Origin: Pseudomonadales bacterium
Lineage (GTDB): Bacteria; Pseudomonadota; Gammaproteobacteria; Pseudomonadales; Natronospirillaceae
DNA length: 59,033 nt
Reading direction: 5' to 3'
Assembly (NCBI GenBank): GCA_022968985.1
Contig: JALJPK010000009.1
Span: 7,139-66,171 of the forward strand
Within the stretch, counting starts at the first letter, position 1. Each line of letters begins with the position of its first letter. Under the pieces are notes generated by a model. It saw only the letters and a list, made by a program, of their open reading frames with translations, made no database searches and was not told the origin of the DNA. Made by a program: the position numbers and the translations under genes. Of this stretch, positions 7,751 through 17,592 are shown piece by piece.

Positions 7751-8742
7751 GTTTGATCCTTTATTTTAATTGTAAATTTTCTTATTAATTGCAATAAATA
7801 AGGAGATGAAATCAATAGTAGTGCAATACTTAATGCTAAATAGAATATATCTTTTTTAGGCTGAATGGGTTGGTTTAATAATTCATTAGGTTCTAGTTTT
7901 TCAATCGCTTTATATATTTGTTGTAATTCAAAGGTATTGCGGGCTCTAAAGTATTGACCATCAGTAATTGATGCAATTTGTTTTAATGTTTGTTCGTCAA
8001 TGCCCCTTTTGTATGCGCTAATACCAATTGTGTATATTTTTATACCACTTTTTTTAGCTATTTTAGCCATGTCTATTGGGTTTCGGGTGCTGCCAGTGTC
8101 TTCTCCGTCTGTTAATAAAATCATGACTTTATTTTGAATGTCGGCATCACGTAATTTGCTGATTGTGATCGCAATCGCATCACCAATAACGGTGCCCGAT
8201 CTAGATGTGTCTAAGTCGCCGTGTTCAACATTTTCAATAAAATCAGCCACTGTTTGTACATCGTAAGTCAGTGGTGCTTGAGTTGCGACTTTAGGGCCAA
8301 AAAAAACTAACCCTACACGGTCACCTTCTCGGTGTCTTAAAAAATCACTCGCAATAAATTTAACGGCATCAATTCGTCGAACGGTACGTCTATTTAATAT
8401 CATGTCTTGCTCTCGCATCGAACCTGATATATCAATAACCATAAATAAATCACGACCCGTACTAGGTGTTTCAATTGACTCAAGTGGGAGTTGTGGGCGC
8501 ATAAGCGCAATTACAATACAAAGCCATATTAAACTTTTAATTAAAAAATCTAACCAGTTAATATTGGATTGAGATTGTATTGAGTCGTTTTTAATGCTGC
8601 TAGCAAATGGAAGGTTAATACTTTGATTATTTGATTGAGTATTTAGTTGCTTATTATTGAATAAATACCAAATAGGCATTATTGGTAATGCAAAAACCAT
8701 CCACCACCAATTAAATTCAACCGATAATAGGGTGTTAAACAT
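7747..8742 (-). CDS. batA: BatA-like VWA domain membrane protein
   Basis: 331 residues. The VWA domain has a complete MIDAS motif DISGSM (about 103-108), followed by the conserved threonine/aspartate positions (VGLVFFGPKVATQAPLTYD and LLTDGEDTGS). N-terminal helices at about 12-28 and 62-82 and a C-terminal helix at about 302-320 place the domain in the periplasm or at the membrane, typical of BatA. It overlaps its neighbours at both ends (8 bp with the DUF4381 gene, 4 bp with batB), so the three are translationally coupled. The VWA domain is thought to hold protein partners under control of the MoxR ATPase. Confidence 0.87.
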   Translation of the reverse strand: MFNTLLSVEFNWWWMVFALPIMPIWYLFNNKQLNTQSNNQSINLPFASSIKNDSIQSQSNINWLDFLIKSLIWLCIVIALMRPQLPLESIETPSTGRDLFMVIDISGSMREQDMILNRRTVRRIDAVKFIASDFLRHREGDRVGLVFFGPKVATQAPLTYDVQTVADFIENVEHGDLDTSRSGTVIGDAIAITISKLRDADIQNKVMILLTDGEDTGSTRNPIDMAKIAKKSGIKIYTIGISAYKRGIDEQTLKQIASITDGQYFRARNTFELQQIYKAIEKLEPNELLNQPIQPKKDIFYLALSIALLLISSPYLLQLIRKFTIKIKDQT

Positions 8743-9211
8743 AAATGCACTCCTTTAATATAGTTTGAATGTCTTGGTTGAATTGCGTTAAATTATTGAT
8801 TTTACAATTAGCTTGATAATGAGCGTTGGCTAATAAATTAAATGTGTCTGGATGAATGCCTGTAAACTTGTTTTGTAAAAACTCATGCCATTTTGAGCCA
8901 CTTAATGTATTACTGCTTTTGACGTCGACTGTACTTAAATTTAGTTTTATCAGGCTATTGGCTTGTTCAATTCTGAGTTTGTCAGTCAGTTCTTTATTAC
9001 CAACTATATGCAGCCAAACATCAAGTTTGAGTTTTCTTGATTTTGTGAATTTGGCTTTTTTTAAACTGAAGTAAGTTATTAAACTAATAATAATTACAAC
9101 GGCCAAAATAATCCAATAACCCAGTTCAATAGAGAATAACCATTCATTGGGTAAACGCTCGTCGGGTAATTGTGCTAATAATGATTGTATAGTTTGTTTT
9201 GATTCATTCAT
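8735..9211 (-). CDS. DUF4381 domain membrane protein
   Basis: 158 residues. It has a short N terminus (LAQLPDERLPNEWLFSIELG), one membrane helix at about 31-50 (YWIILAVVIIISLITYFSL) and a cytoplasmic helical domain. The P-x-x-W..GWW/GYW-like entry to the helix and the position between a DUF58 gene and a VWA gene identify the DUF4381 proteins of proteobacterial Bat operons. Function unknown. It starts 33 bp after the DUF58 gene and overlaps batA by 8 bp. Confidence 0.8.
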   Translation of the reverse strand: MNESKQTIQSLLAQLPDERLPNEWLFSIELGYWIILAVVIIISLITYFSLKKAKFTKSRKLKLDVWLHIVGNKELTDKLRIEQANSLIKLNLSTVDVKSSNTLSGSKWHEFLQNKFTGIHPDTFNLLANAHYQANCKINNLTQFNQDIQTILKECIYV

Positions 9212-9244
9212 AATTTAAAAGTTCTTTATTGAAATATCCAACAA

Positions 9245-10198
9245 TTAAAGTGTCCACCAATGTTGAATTGATTCTAAAATTTCTAATTCACTTTGTTTGC
9301 AGTTTGCGGGCAAATAACTGATTTTGTGTTTGTTGCAAAACTGTTTTAATAATTCTTCTCTGTCTACAAAGGGTTGTTGCCATTTTTGGATTTGAGTTTT
9401 ATTTTTGCTATTAAACCAATTTGTTTTGCCATTATGTAAAAAAGGCAAAGTACCAGATGTAGGTGCGTTTTTTTCAATGTCGTCATATACATGAATTAAA
9501 ACTAATTGATGGTGTTTAGCTAAGTGGTTTAACGTTTGTAAACACTCATCATTTAAGTGATAAAAATCACTGATAATAAATAAGTGGTGACCATGAGATC
9601 GACTGAATGTTTTGATGCTGTCGTTAAACGAATTGAGATTAGTTTGAGTGCTTAATTCAGTTGGTGATATTTCGCAAAGGTTTTTAGCAATCACACTGCC
9701 TGCAAATGATTTACGCTGTAATGGCAGGGTGAAGCTTTTATTGTGTCCCCAGCCTGAAAACGCTATTTTGTCCCCATTTTGGATACTGATCCAAGTAATC
9801 ATCATACTAAGCTTGGCGCTTAAAACAGATTTGAATTGTTTTTGACTGCCAAAAAACATAGTAGAGGATTGATCGCATAAAATGCTAATCGGGCGCTCAC
9901 GTTCTTCGTGATAAATCTTGGTATACGCTTTGCCACTTCTTGCCGTTATTCGCCAATCAATGTGACGAATATCATCGCCTTCGTTATAAGGTCTTGATTC
10001 GTTAAAATCTAAACCCGCGCCTTTATGTTTACTTATATACTGACCACTTTGCATGTGCAGTTTTTTAGGGTGCGGGATTTTAAGCCAATGATAGGCCTGC
10101 TTTTTTAACGCATACAAATCATCGATATCAATTTTACATTGATGTTTTTGTGGTTTTTGGTCAGCTTGTAGGTCTGATTTTGGGTCTAGTTCACTCAT
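9245..10198 (-). CDS. DUF58 domain protein of the Bat operon
   Basis: 317 residues, cytoplasmic. The DUF58 signature is clear: SGQYISKHKGAGLDFNESRP, then YNEGDDIRHIDWRITARSGK, then a VWA-like fold (ILCDQSSTMFFGSQ, LFIISDFYHL). The family is almost always paired with MoxR ATPases, as here, where the MoxR stop lies 16 bp upstream. The usual view is that DUF58 is a MoxR client or adaptor. The gene ends 33 bp before DUF4381. Confidence 0.88.
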   Translation of the reverse strand: MSELDPKSDLQADQKPQKHQCKIDIDDLYALKKQAYHWLKIPHPKKLHMQSGQYISKHKGAGLDFNESRPYNEGDDIRHIDWRITARSGKAYTKIYHEERERPISILCDQSSTMFFGSQKQFKSVLSAKLSMMITWISIQNGDKIAFSGWGHNKSFTLPLQRKSFAGSVIAKNLCEISPTELSTQTNLNSFNDSIKTFSRSHGHHLFIISDFYHLNDECLQTLNHLAKHHQLVLIHVYDDIEKNAPTSGTLPFLHNGKTNWFNSKNKTQIQKWQQPFVDREELLKQFCNKHKISYLPANCKQSELEILESIQHWWTL

Positions 10199-10214
10199 AA
10201 TATTAATTCTAAAA

Positions 10215-11171
10215 TTAAGCGACAGGCACTAAGTCTAATAACATATTTACCACATCTATTGAGGTTAAACCTTTAGCTTGTGCATCAAAAGACAGCCATA
10301 AGCGATGGCGTAAAATATCAGGGGCAATGGCTTGTACGTCTTGTGGTGTCACAAAATCGCGACCATCTAACCACGCGTGTGCTCTTGAGCATCGATCAAG
10401 GGCAATAGTGGCACGAGGTGATACCCCACAAGCTAATGCACTTGTCAATTCAGCTGAATAATTGGATGGTTCTCGTGTCGCCATCACCAATTGCACAATA
10501 TATTCTTCAACAGCGGCTGCCATATGCACGTCTAATACTTCTTTTCTGGCTTCAATAATACTGTCAGTTGAAATAGACACTTCAGAAAGTGGTGCTTTAT
10601 GTTGCTCCAAACGAATCAGTTTTAAAATATCACGCTCAGCTTGTGCATTAGGGTAATCGACCCAAACATGCATTAAAAATCTGTCTAATTGAGCTTCTGG
10701 TAAAGGGTAAGTGCCTTCTTGTTCTAACGGGTTTTGTGTGGCCATTACCATAAATAATTCTGGCAGATCGTAAGTTTTATTACCGACCGTCACTTGGCGT
10801 TCACTCATGGCTTCAAGTAATGCGGATTGCACTTTGGCCGGTGCACGATTGATTTCATCGGCTAAAACAATTTGAGAGAATATAGGCCCTGCTTTAAATG
10901 AAAACTCGCCGGTTTCAGCGCGAAAAATATCGGTACCTGTAATGTCAGAGGGTAATAAATCTGGGGTGAATTGCACACGTTGAAATTGGCATTGAATGTA
11001 TCTTGATAAAGTAGAGATCGCTTTAGTTTTGGCTAAACCTGGTGCACCTTCTACTAATAAATGACCGTCAGCTAATAACGTGATCATTATGCGCGTAATT
11101 AAATTTTCTTGGCCAATAATTTGATGTGAAAGTTGTTCTCTAATTTTAGTGATTTGATCAAATGACGACAT
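10215..11171 (-). CDS. moxR: MoxR-family AAA+ ATPase
   Basis: 318 residues from the chosen ATG at 11171. The frame stays open upstream to 11288, but MSSFDQITKIREQLSHQIIG is the normal MoxR N terminus, and an AGGGA lies 4-5 bases before this ATG. Walker A is GAPGLAKT (42-49), Walker B is IVLADEIN, sensor 1 is VMATQNP, and EGTYPLPEAQLDRFL is the diagnostic MoxR block. MoxR ATPases act as chaperones on VWA-domain proteins. It is the first gene of the operon moxR-DUF58-DUF4381-batA-batB-batD. Confidence 0.93.
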   Translation of the reverse strand: MSSFDQITKIREQLSHQIIGQENLITRIMITLLADGHLLVEGAPGLAKTKAISTLSRYIQCQFQRVQFTPDLLPSDITGTDIFRAETGEFSFKAGPIFSQIVLADEINRAPAKVQSALLEAMSERQVTVGNKTYDLPELFMVMATQNPLEQEGTYPLPEAQLDRFLMHVWVDYPNAQAERDILKLIRLEQHKAPLSEVSISTDSIIEARKEVLDVHMAAAVEEYIVQLVMATREPSNYSAELTSALACGVSPRATIALDRCSRAHAWLDGRDFVTPQDVQAIAPDILRHRLWLSFDAQAKGLTSIDVVNMLLDLVPVA

Positions 11172-11319
11172 GAAATCCCTGACTCCCATTAAATGTGATA
11201 ATTTCAAAATCTCTAAAATGAGTTGTGAGATTCTGATTAAATTCGGTAAATTGTTTGATAAGACAGTATAAAAATACAAAAGTTTCATTCAATCCTTTGA
11301 ATGTACTAAATTTAATATT

Positions 11320-12417
11320 TTAACTCACACAACAGTTACGGCCTTGTTCTTTGGCTTTATATAGGTTGTTGTCGGCTTGGTTAATCATGTCATTGATTTT
11401 GTCTTCTTTATGGTATTGGTATAAACCCATACTCACTGTTATTCTAAATTCGCTGCCATCTTGTTTAAATGTAGTCATTTCTATTTTTTTACGAAGTTTT
11501 TCAGCCACAATAGTCGCCTGTCTAATATCAGTCATTGGTAATAGAAATAAGAATTCTTCACCGCCCCAGCGAGACAATGTGTCTTGTTCTCTTAAATTGT
11601 TTTCAAATAAACGTGCGACGGTTTTGATGACTTTATCGCCTTTTTCGTGGCCGTATTCATCGTTTATTCGCTTGAATTTATCAATGTCACACATTATTAA
11701 ACTTAAATCGGATTGCGCTCGATGGTTACGTTTAAATTCATAACGAATATTTTCAATCATTCCACGACGGTTTAATAATCCTGAAAGCATGTCGTGTTTG
11801 GCTTGTTGTTCGAATTTCTGTTTGAGTAACTCTAAATCGTTGTATGATTTTTCTCTGATGTATTCATAAGCAACGAATAAACAGGTGACAGTGAAAAAAG
11901 AGTAAATCAAACGGGATTTGAATTCGAAACTATAGGTAGTACCCAGCAGAATGTCGTCAGGGTAAAAAAGCATTAAACAGACACTTAATGAAAAAATGGC
12001 AAGTGTGATTAACCCTCTTTGTAACCCACTAAAAAATAAAGTCACAGGTGGAATGATATAAATCCATAATGGACCTGTATTAGCTACCCCACCACAATAA
12101 ATTAAATACAACATTAAAATCATTAATGTTGAAATCATAATGTTTTCAGAAATCACATAAGGGGATTTTATTTTTTTGATTTTGTGTAGCCAATAAGCTG
12201 AAAAAAATAAAAAACTGGTGATAAATAATACACTTGCGTGTATCCAATGCTGATCAAATAACGCTAATACAGCTAAAATAAACGTAATCAAATAACCAAT
12301 AGTACTAGACGATTTAGTAACAATCGCTTGTTTAATCACTTCAGGATGCTCAGATTGATTGATGCCACTTAAAAAATAAGTCTTAAAATAAAATCTGATT
12401 TTTTTATTAAATTTCAT
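11320..12417 (-). CDS. Membrane-anchored diguanylate cyclase (GGDEF)
   Basis: 365 residues. The N-terminal half carries about six membrane helices (residues ~35-185) with no recognised sensor signature. The C-terminal GGDEF domain has the active-site loop GGEEF (about 284-288) and the inhibitory I-site REQD exactly five residues before it. The metal-binding DIDKFKRIND and MLSGLLNRRGM are intact, so the enzyme should make cyclic-di-GMP and be feedback-inhibited. Two PilZ proteins at 46.2-47.1 kb are possible receptors. It is a single gene, divergent from leuS. What the membrane part senses cannot be told. Confidence 0.88.
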   Translation of the reverse strand: MKFNKKIRFYFKTYFLSGINQSEHPEVIKQAIVTKSSSTIGYLITFILAVLALFDQHWIHASVLFITSFLFFSAYWLHKIKKIKSPYVISENIMISTLMILMLYLIYCGGVANTGPLWIYIIPPVTLFFSGLQRGLITLAIFSLSVCLMLFYPDDILLGTTYSFEFKSRLIYSFFTVTCLFVAYEYIREKSYNDLELLKQKFEQQAKHDMLSGLLNRRGMIENIRYEFKRNHRAQSDLSLIMCDIDKFKRINDEYGHEKGDKVIKTVARLFENNLREQDTLSRWGGEEFLFLLPMTDIRQATIVAEKLRKKIEMTTFKQDGSEFRITVSMGLYQYHKEDKINDMINQADNNLYKAKEQGRNCCVS

Positions 12418-12734
12418 ATTGTTGTTGTCGAGTTATGGCTCAAGATGAAACTTAATAAATTTGGAATGTACAACATAGCTTCTCAATCCTAGTGACTATT
12501 AAAATTACAGCGTCTTTGAAATGTTACTGCTATATAGTTAGGTGAGTAAGGGGAATCAAAGCAAGGCTATTAAATCATAAATATTTTCAAAGAGGTAGTT
12601 TGAAAATTGAACAATCTAACAAAAGTCAAACAATCAATGCAACTTAATGCAACGTCATATTAAACTACAAAATATTACAGGTTTCAGTTACAATTGCGCA
12701 CTATTTATAAACGATTAATTAAGGTCCTGTTTTA
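12418..12734. other. Intergenic region between divergent cyclase gene and leuS
   Basis: A 317-bp gap holding the divergent promoters. For leuS a possible -35 TTTCAG (12682-12687) and -10 TATAAA (12706-12711), 18 bp apart, precede the AAGG ribosome-binding site. A 10-bp direct repeat, TTAATGCAAC after CAATGCAAC, lies at about 12634-12652. I see no ORF, RNA gene or mobile element. Confidence 0.4.
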
Positions 12735-15344
12735 ATGGAAAACACATACACTCCTAAGCAAATTGAAGGCAAGATTCAGCAACATTGGGCGAAAGATAAA
12801 GTATTTAAAGCCGTAATAGACGACAATAAAGAAAAGTTCTATTGCCTTTCAATGTTTCCATACCCAAGTGGTCGATTGCATATGGGCCATGTGCGTAATT
12901 ACACCATTGGTGATGTAATTAGTCGTTTCCAAAGAATGAATGGCAAAAATGTGATGCAACCTATGGGTTGGGACGCATTTGGATTACCTGCTGAAAACGC
13001 AGCGATTAAAAACAAAGTAGCACCAGCAGGTTGGACAGTTGAAAACATCGATTATATGCGTAATCAACTTCAGCAGTTAGGATTTGCAGTTGATTGGGAT
13101 CGAGAACTCACTACTTGTGAGCCTGAATATTATCGTTGGGAGCAGTGGTTCTTTACCCGCCTAGTTGAAAAAGGCATGGCGTATAAAAAGAAATCAGCAG
13201 TAAACTGGTGTCCAAATGACCAAACTGTTTTAGCCAACGAACAAGTACATGATGGATGTTGCTGGCGTTGTGACGCTAAAGTTGAGCGCAAAGAAATCAC
13301 CCAGTGGTTCATTAAAATTACCGATTACGCTGAAGAGTTATTAGAAGAATTAGATAACTTAGATGGCTGGCCAGAAAGTGTGCGTACAATGCAGCGTAAC
13401 TGGATTGGTCGCTCAAAAGGTATTGAAATGAGTTTTGCTGTTGAAGGGCAATTTTCTGAAACCATGCCAAATATAGATGTGTATACCACTCGCCCTGATA
13501 CCGTTATGGGTGTTTCATATGTGGCAGTAGCAGCAGCGCATCCTTTAGCTAAACAAGCATCACTTAATAATTCGGCATTGGCTGAATTTATTGAGCAATG
13601 CAAAGTTATGACAACATCGGAAGCTGACATGGCAACGATGGAGAAAAAAGGCGTTGATACTGGCGTAAGTGCAATTCACCCATTAACGGGTAAATCAGTG
13701 CCAGTATTTGCTGCTAACTTTGTATTAATGGATTATGGCACTGGTGCAGTTATGTCTGTACCTGCTCATGATCAGCGTGATTTTGAATTTGCGCATAAAT
13801 ATGGCATTAAAATCATACAATCGATTAAACCCGCAAACGATGATATTGAAATCGACTTAAGCAAAGCTGCCTTCACTGAAAAAGGTGTGTGTGTAAATTC
13901 CGGTGACTCGTTTAAAGAGTTGGACGGTTTAGATTTTGATGCAGCATTTGATGTGATTTCAGCCAAATTGGAATCATTAGGTAAAGGTAATGTTCAAGTA
14001 AATTACCGTTTACGTGATTGGGGTGTTTCTCGTCAACGTTATTGGGGTGCGCCAATTCCAATGGTAAACCTAGAAAACGGCGAACAAGTAGCTGCTAAAG
14101 AATTCCCAGTTAGATTACCCACTGACGTAATAATGGATGGCATCAACTCACCTATTAAAGGTAATGCCGAATTTGAAAATATCATGTTTGATGGCAAGCC
14201 AGCTAAGCGTGATACTGATACGTTTGATACGTTTATGGAATCAAGCTGGTATTACGCACGTTATTGTTCACCACAATATGATGAAGGTATGGTTGATCCG
14301 GTTGAAGCAAACTACTGGTTGCCAGTGGATCAATATATTGGTGGTATCGAGCACGCAACGATGCATTTATTGTATTTCAGATTCTTCCATAAATTGTTAC
14401 GTGACGAAGGGTTAGTTCAGGGTAATGAGCCTTGTAAACGTTTATTGACTCAAGGCATGGTATTAGCTGAGTCGTTCTATCGTCAAAACGAAGGTGGTTC
14501 AAAAGACTACTTCGGTCAAGACGCAGTAGAAATGGTAAAAGACGAAAAAGGCAAAGTAATCAGCGCCACATTAAAAGAAACCGGCGAAAAATTAGAATTA
14601 GGCGGCATGATTAAAATGTCTAAATCTAAAAATAATGGGGTGGATCCTCAAGCAATTATCGATTTATACGGTGCCGATACAGCGCGTTTATATACTATGT
14701 TCGCAGCGCCACCAGAGCAATCATTAGAATGGCGTGAAGACGGTGTAAGCGGGATGTCTCGTTTCTTACAGCGTTTATGGCGTTCAGTTACCGAATTTGT
14801 AGAAAAAGGTGAAATAACTGCAATAGATGTTAAATCCCTTAATAAAGCGCAAAAAGCATTACGTTTTAAAACACACGAAACCATTAAAAGTGTGACCATA
14901 GCTTACGGTGAAAAATACGCATACAACACTGCTATTGCTTCGGTAATGGAATTGTTAAATGCAGTGAATAAATTCAAAGGTAATGACACACAAGATTTAG
15001 CTGTAATCAAAGAATCGTTAGAATCAGCGATTTTAATGTTGTCGCCAGTAGTGCCACACATTACACATGAATTATGGGAGTTACTTTCTGATAACAACAC
15101 AGCAGTTGTAGACACACCATGGCCAAGTGTTGATGAATCAGCATTAAAACAAGACAGTTTGTTATACATAGTACAAGTGAACGGCAAACTACGTGCTAAA
15201 ATTGAAGTGGATGCACAAGCTTCGAAAGATCAAATTCAAGAATTAGCTTTTGCAGATGAAAACGTTAAAAGTTTTATTGAAGGCAAAGACATTAAGAAAG
15301 TGATCGTTGTGCCAAATAAACTAGTTAATATTGTAGCGGTATAA
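12735..15344 (+). CDS. leuS: Leucine--tRNA ligase
   Basis: 869 residues, full length for the bacterial enzyme. The HIGH motif is HMGH (49-52, in [19 protein letters not shown]) and KMSKS is present as KMSKSK (about 626-631). The CP1 editing domain is recognisable by [20 protein letters not shown] and the conserved [19 protein letters not shown]. The anticodon-binding and C-terminal domains are complete. AAGG lies about 12 bases upstream of ATG. It is followed after 10 bp by ubiK and not by the usual lptE-holA pair. Confidence 0.97.
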   Translation: MENTYTPKQIEGKIQQHWAKDKVFKAVIDDNKEKFYCLSMFPYPSGRLHMGHVRNYTIGDVISRFQRMNGKNVMQPMGWDAFGLPAENAAIKNKVAPAGWTVENIDYMRNQLQQLGFAVDWDRELTTCEPEYYRWEQWFFTRLVEKGMAYKKKSAVNWCPNDQTVLANEQVHDGCCWRCDAKVERKEITQWFIKITDYAEELLEELDNLDGWPESVRTMQRNWIGRSKGIEMSFAVEGQFSETMPNIDVYTTRPDTVMGVSYVAVAAAHPLAKQASLNNSALAEFIEQCKVMTTSEADMATMEKKGVDTGVSAIHPLTGKSVPVFAANFVLMDYGTGAVMSVPAHDQRDFEFAHKYGIKIIQSIKPANDDIEIDLSKAAFTEKGVCVNSGDSFKELDGLDFDAAFDVISAKLESLGKGNVQVNYRLRDWGVSRQRYWGAPIPMVNLENGEQVAAKEFPVRLPTDVIMDGINSPIKGNAEFENIMFDGKPAKRDTDTFDTFMESSWYYARYCSPQYDEGMVDPVEANYWLPVDQYIGGIEHATMHLLYFRFFHKLLRDEGLVQGNEPCKRLLTQGMVLAESFYRQNEGGSKDYFGQDAVEMVKDEKGKVISATLKETGEKLELGGMIKMSKSKNNGVDPQAIIDLYGADTARLYTMFAAPPEQSLEWREDGVSGMSRFLQRLWRSVTEFVEKGEITAIDVKSLNKAQKALRFKTHETIKSVTIAYGEKYAYNTAIASVMELLNAVNKFKGNDTQDLAVIKESLESAILMLSPVVPHITHELWELLSDNNTAVVDTPWPSVDESALKQDSLLYIVQVNGKLRAKIEVDAQASKDQIQELAFADENVKSFIEGKDIKKVIVVPNKLVNIVAV

Positions 15345-15354
15345 GGCTTAAGTG

Positions 15355-15606
15355 ATGAATGACGATAAGTTTAAAGGCCCTAATGAATTGTTTGCACAGC
15401 TTGCTGGTAAAGTGAATGAGCTGATTGAAAACAAAGAACAAGTGGCACAAGACATTAAACAAAATGTACAAGGGTTGATGGCATCGGGTTTAAGTAAATT
15501 AGATGTGGTAACTCGTGAAGAGTTTGAAGTGCAAAAACAAATTCTACAACGTACACGCAAAAAATTGGATGACCTTGAAGCGATGTTCGAGAAATTAGAT
15601 AAGTGA
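15355..15606 (+). CDS. ubiK: UbiK accessory factor for ubiquinone biosynthesis
   Basis: 83 residues from ATG 15355; a GTG at 15352 is an alternative start. The protein is amphipathic coiled coil, with the family's close VVTREEFEVQKQILQRTRKK and LDDLEAMFEKL (BMFP/YqiC). UbiK interacts with UbiJ and helps the soluble Ubi complex make ubiquinone under oxic conditions. An AAGG about 8 bases upstream fits. The gene is 10 bp after leuS and ends before a strong terminator, so the two are probably co-transcribed. Confidence 0.9.
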   Translation: MNDDKFKGPNELFAQLAGKVNELIENKEQVAQDIKQNVQGLMASGLSKLDVVTREEFEVQKQILQRTRKKLDDLEAMFEKLDK

Positions 15607-15630
15607 TTGCTTTGATTTGATCGTTTTATA

Positions 15631-15665
15631 AAGCCCAACTTTAGAAATTTAGTTGGGCTTTTTTG
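15631..15665 (+). terminator. Intrinsic terminator after ubiK
   Basis: AAGCCCAACT, a loop rich in A and T, then AGTTGGGCTTTTTT: a 10-bp stem with a T-run on the plus strand. On the minus strand the A-rich flank also allows partial termination of the convergent acyltransferase gene. Confidence 0.9.
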
Positions 15666-15691
15666 TGAGTGTTTAAAAACAAGTAAAGAGG

Positions 15692-16294
15692 TTAATCAAA
15701 ATCCACACAATAAAGCTCAGGGTGTTTGCCATCAATATCACGGTAAAACGCTTTAATCACCGCCATGTCTTTATCATACTCGCCAGTGGTTTTAAACATC
15801 GGACCAAACCCCATTTCTTTAGTTTTGAAATTTAAAAAAGCCAAACTAATTGGAATGTCCGCGCCATCTGCAATACGATAAAAACCAGACTTCCATTTAG
15901 TCACATACCCTCTTGTACCTTCTGGTGTAATCACAACATTAATATTATCTGTGTTATTAATAAGTTCAATATAACTGTCTACTACGTTACTCGCGTTAGC
16001 GCGATCAACAGCAATACCACTTAACCAGCGCATAATGACGCCTTTTTTTCCTGAAAATAAACTGGCTTTGCCCACCCATTTTACTTCCCATTTTTTGCTT
16101 AATACACAGCACATACCCCAGAAAAAATCCCAGTTACTTGTGTGTGGAGCAACAATGATGACGTATTTTTTTTCTTTAGGTAACTCGCCGACTATTTTCC
16201 ATCTGAATAAAAATAAAATGCATTTTGCCAAAAAGGATAAAATAGGTAATGTGATTTTTGATTGAAATATCGTGTGTGTTTGTTGTTTGTTCAT
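15692..16294 (-). CDS. Lysophospholipid acyltransferase family protein (PlsC-like)
   Basis: 200 residues from ATG 16294. A TTG at 16300 would add two residues, but the ATG overlaps the upstream stop as TAATG, the usual coupling signal. The acyltransferase motifs are present: block I HTSNWD (HX4D), then a central GxxxxDR (SGIAVDR), then block III PEGTRG. It has an N-terminal hydrophobic anchor (about 13-32). The family moves acyl chains to lysophosphatidate or related acceptors; the exact acceptor cannot be told. It is shorter than classical PlsC and resembles the small acyltransferases of marine proteobacteria. Confidence 0.85.
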   Translation of the reverse strand: MNKQQTHTIFQSKITLPILSFLAKCILFLFRWKIVGELPKEKKYVIIVAPHTSNWDFFWGMCCVLSKKWEVKWVGKASLFSGKKGVIMRWLSGIAVDRANASNVVDSYIELINNTDNINVVITPEGTRGYVTKWKSGFYRIADGADIPISLAFLNFKTKEMGFGPMFKTTGEYDKDMAVIKAFYRDIDGKHPELYCVDFD

Positions 16295-17490
16295 TAGCAA
16301 TTTTGTCCTGCTACAAATCCTGAGCTAAATGCCCATTGGAAATTAAATCCGCCTAAATGACCGGTGACATCTAATACCTCACCTACAAAGTATAGTTTAG
16401 GCTGAAATTGGCTTTCTAGAGTTTTTGATGACACTTCGTCACAACTTACGCCGCCCAAGGTCACTTCGGCAGTGCGATAGCCTTCTGTGCCTCCGGGTTT
16501 AAATCGCCAAGCATGTACGTGTTGATCTAATTGGCTCAACTCTAAGTTGCTTAATTGCGCTAATTGTTTGCTTAAATTAAATGTGTCAAACCATACCTGA
16601 ACAAACTTATTGGGCCAAAGCTGTTTTAAAATGCTGCCTAATGCTTTTTGGCTTGATTGTGTTTGTAAGTATTCACTTAATGTTTGATCGGGTAATAAAT
16701 CGATGGCAACACTTTGGCCTTCATTCCAATAATTACTGATTTGTAATATCGCAGGGCCACTTAATCCACGATGTGTAAACAGTAGTTGGTGTGCAAAGCT
16801 TTGATTACCAATGCTGACTCTTACGGGTAAAGCGGTGCCCGATAACGTGGCAAGACGCTCTTTCTCTTTTGTATTCCATGTAAATGGCACTAAGCCTGCG
16901 CGTGTGGGTAATAACTTGTGTCCAAATTGCTTGGCTACTTCATAACCAAAACCGGTTGCACCCATGGTTGGAATACTTAAACCTCCAGTGGCAATAATTA
17001 ATGATTCGCTTGTTACTTGGTAAGGTTTATCTGATGTTGTTAAATCTAGAGTAAACTCTGCATCTGATTGAATTTTATTAACTGTAGTTAAGCAACGGAC
17101 CTCAACATCTAATGATTGAATTAATGCTTTTAGAAAATCTAAAAAGTCACTGGACTTATGCTGACAGAATAATTGACCTAACTCTTTTTCATAATGCTCT
17201 AAGCCGTACTCGCAAATTAACTCGATTAGACTCCACTGACTAAATTGCGCTAATGCCGATTTGAAAAAATGCGGATTAGTTGAAAGGTAACGATCATGTT
17301 CAATGAAATAATTAGTGAAGTTACAGCGTCCACCACCTGACATTAAAATCTTTTTACCAATTTTATTGGCGTGATCGATCACTAATACACGTTTGTGGCG
17401 TTTTCCAGCGCTATAAGCGGCGAATAGTCCCGCTGCACCAGCGCCTATGATCACACAATCGAACTTTTGATTATCTTTTTGAGTATTCAA
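16294..17490 (-). CDS. NAD(P)/FAD-dependent oxidoreductase, YhiN/HI0933 family
   Basis: 398 residues. The FAD-binding Rossmann motif IIGAGAAGLFAAYSAGK is at about 14-30, the family block KILMSGGGRCNFTN at about 47-61, and the closing signature TAEVTLGGVSCDEV and GHLGGFNFQWAFSSGFVAG is present. The YhiN/HI0933 family is a flavoprotein family without a settled substrate; some distant clostridial relatives (BaiN) reduce bile acids, which should not be read across. Its stop overlaps the acyltransferase start (TAATG). Confidence 0.88.
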   Translation of the reverse strand: MNTQKDNQKFDCVIIGAGAAGLFAAYSAGKRHKRVLVIDHANKIGKKILMSGGGRCNFTNYFIEHDRYLSTNPHFFKSALAQFSQWSLIELICEYGLEHYEKELGQLFCQHKSSDFLDFLKALIQSLDVEVRCLTTVNKIQSDAEFTLDLTTSDKPYQVTSESLIIATGGLSIPTMGATGFGYEVAKQFGHKLLPTRAGLVPFTWNTKEKERLATLSGTALPVRVSIGNQSFAHQLLFTHRGLSGPAILQISNYWNEGQSVAIDLLPDQTLSEYLQTQSSQKALGSILKQLWPNKFVQVWFDTFNLSKQLAQLSNLELSQLDQHVHAWRFKPGGTEGYRTAEVTLGGVSCDEVSSKTLESQFQPKLYFVGEVLDVTGHLGGFNFQWAFSSGFVAGQNC

Positions 17491-17592
17491 AGTCTGTTTC
17501 TATTAAAAAAAGTTGAATTGTAAGGATATTTTTGAAAAAGACCAATATCTTCTTCTATAGTTAAAAATGAACTCCCTAAATGAATCCAATAA

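Noticed and set aside
12634-12652. AATGCAAC direct repeat upstream of leuS as a regulator site or T-box
   Set aside because: Only two 8- to 10-bp copies, no T-box specifier structure, and T-boxes are not expected in gammaproteobacteria.
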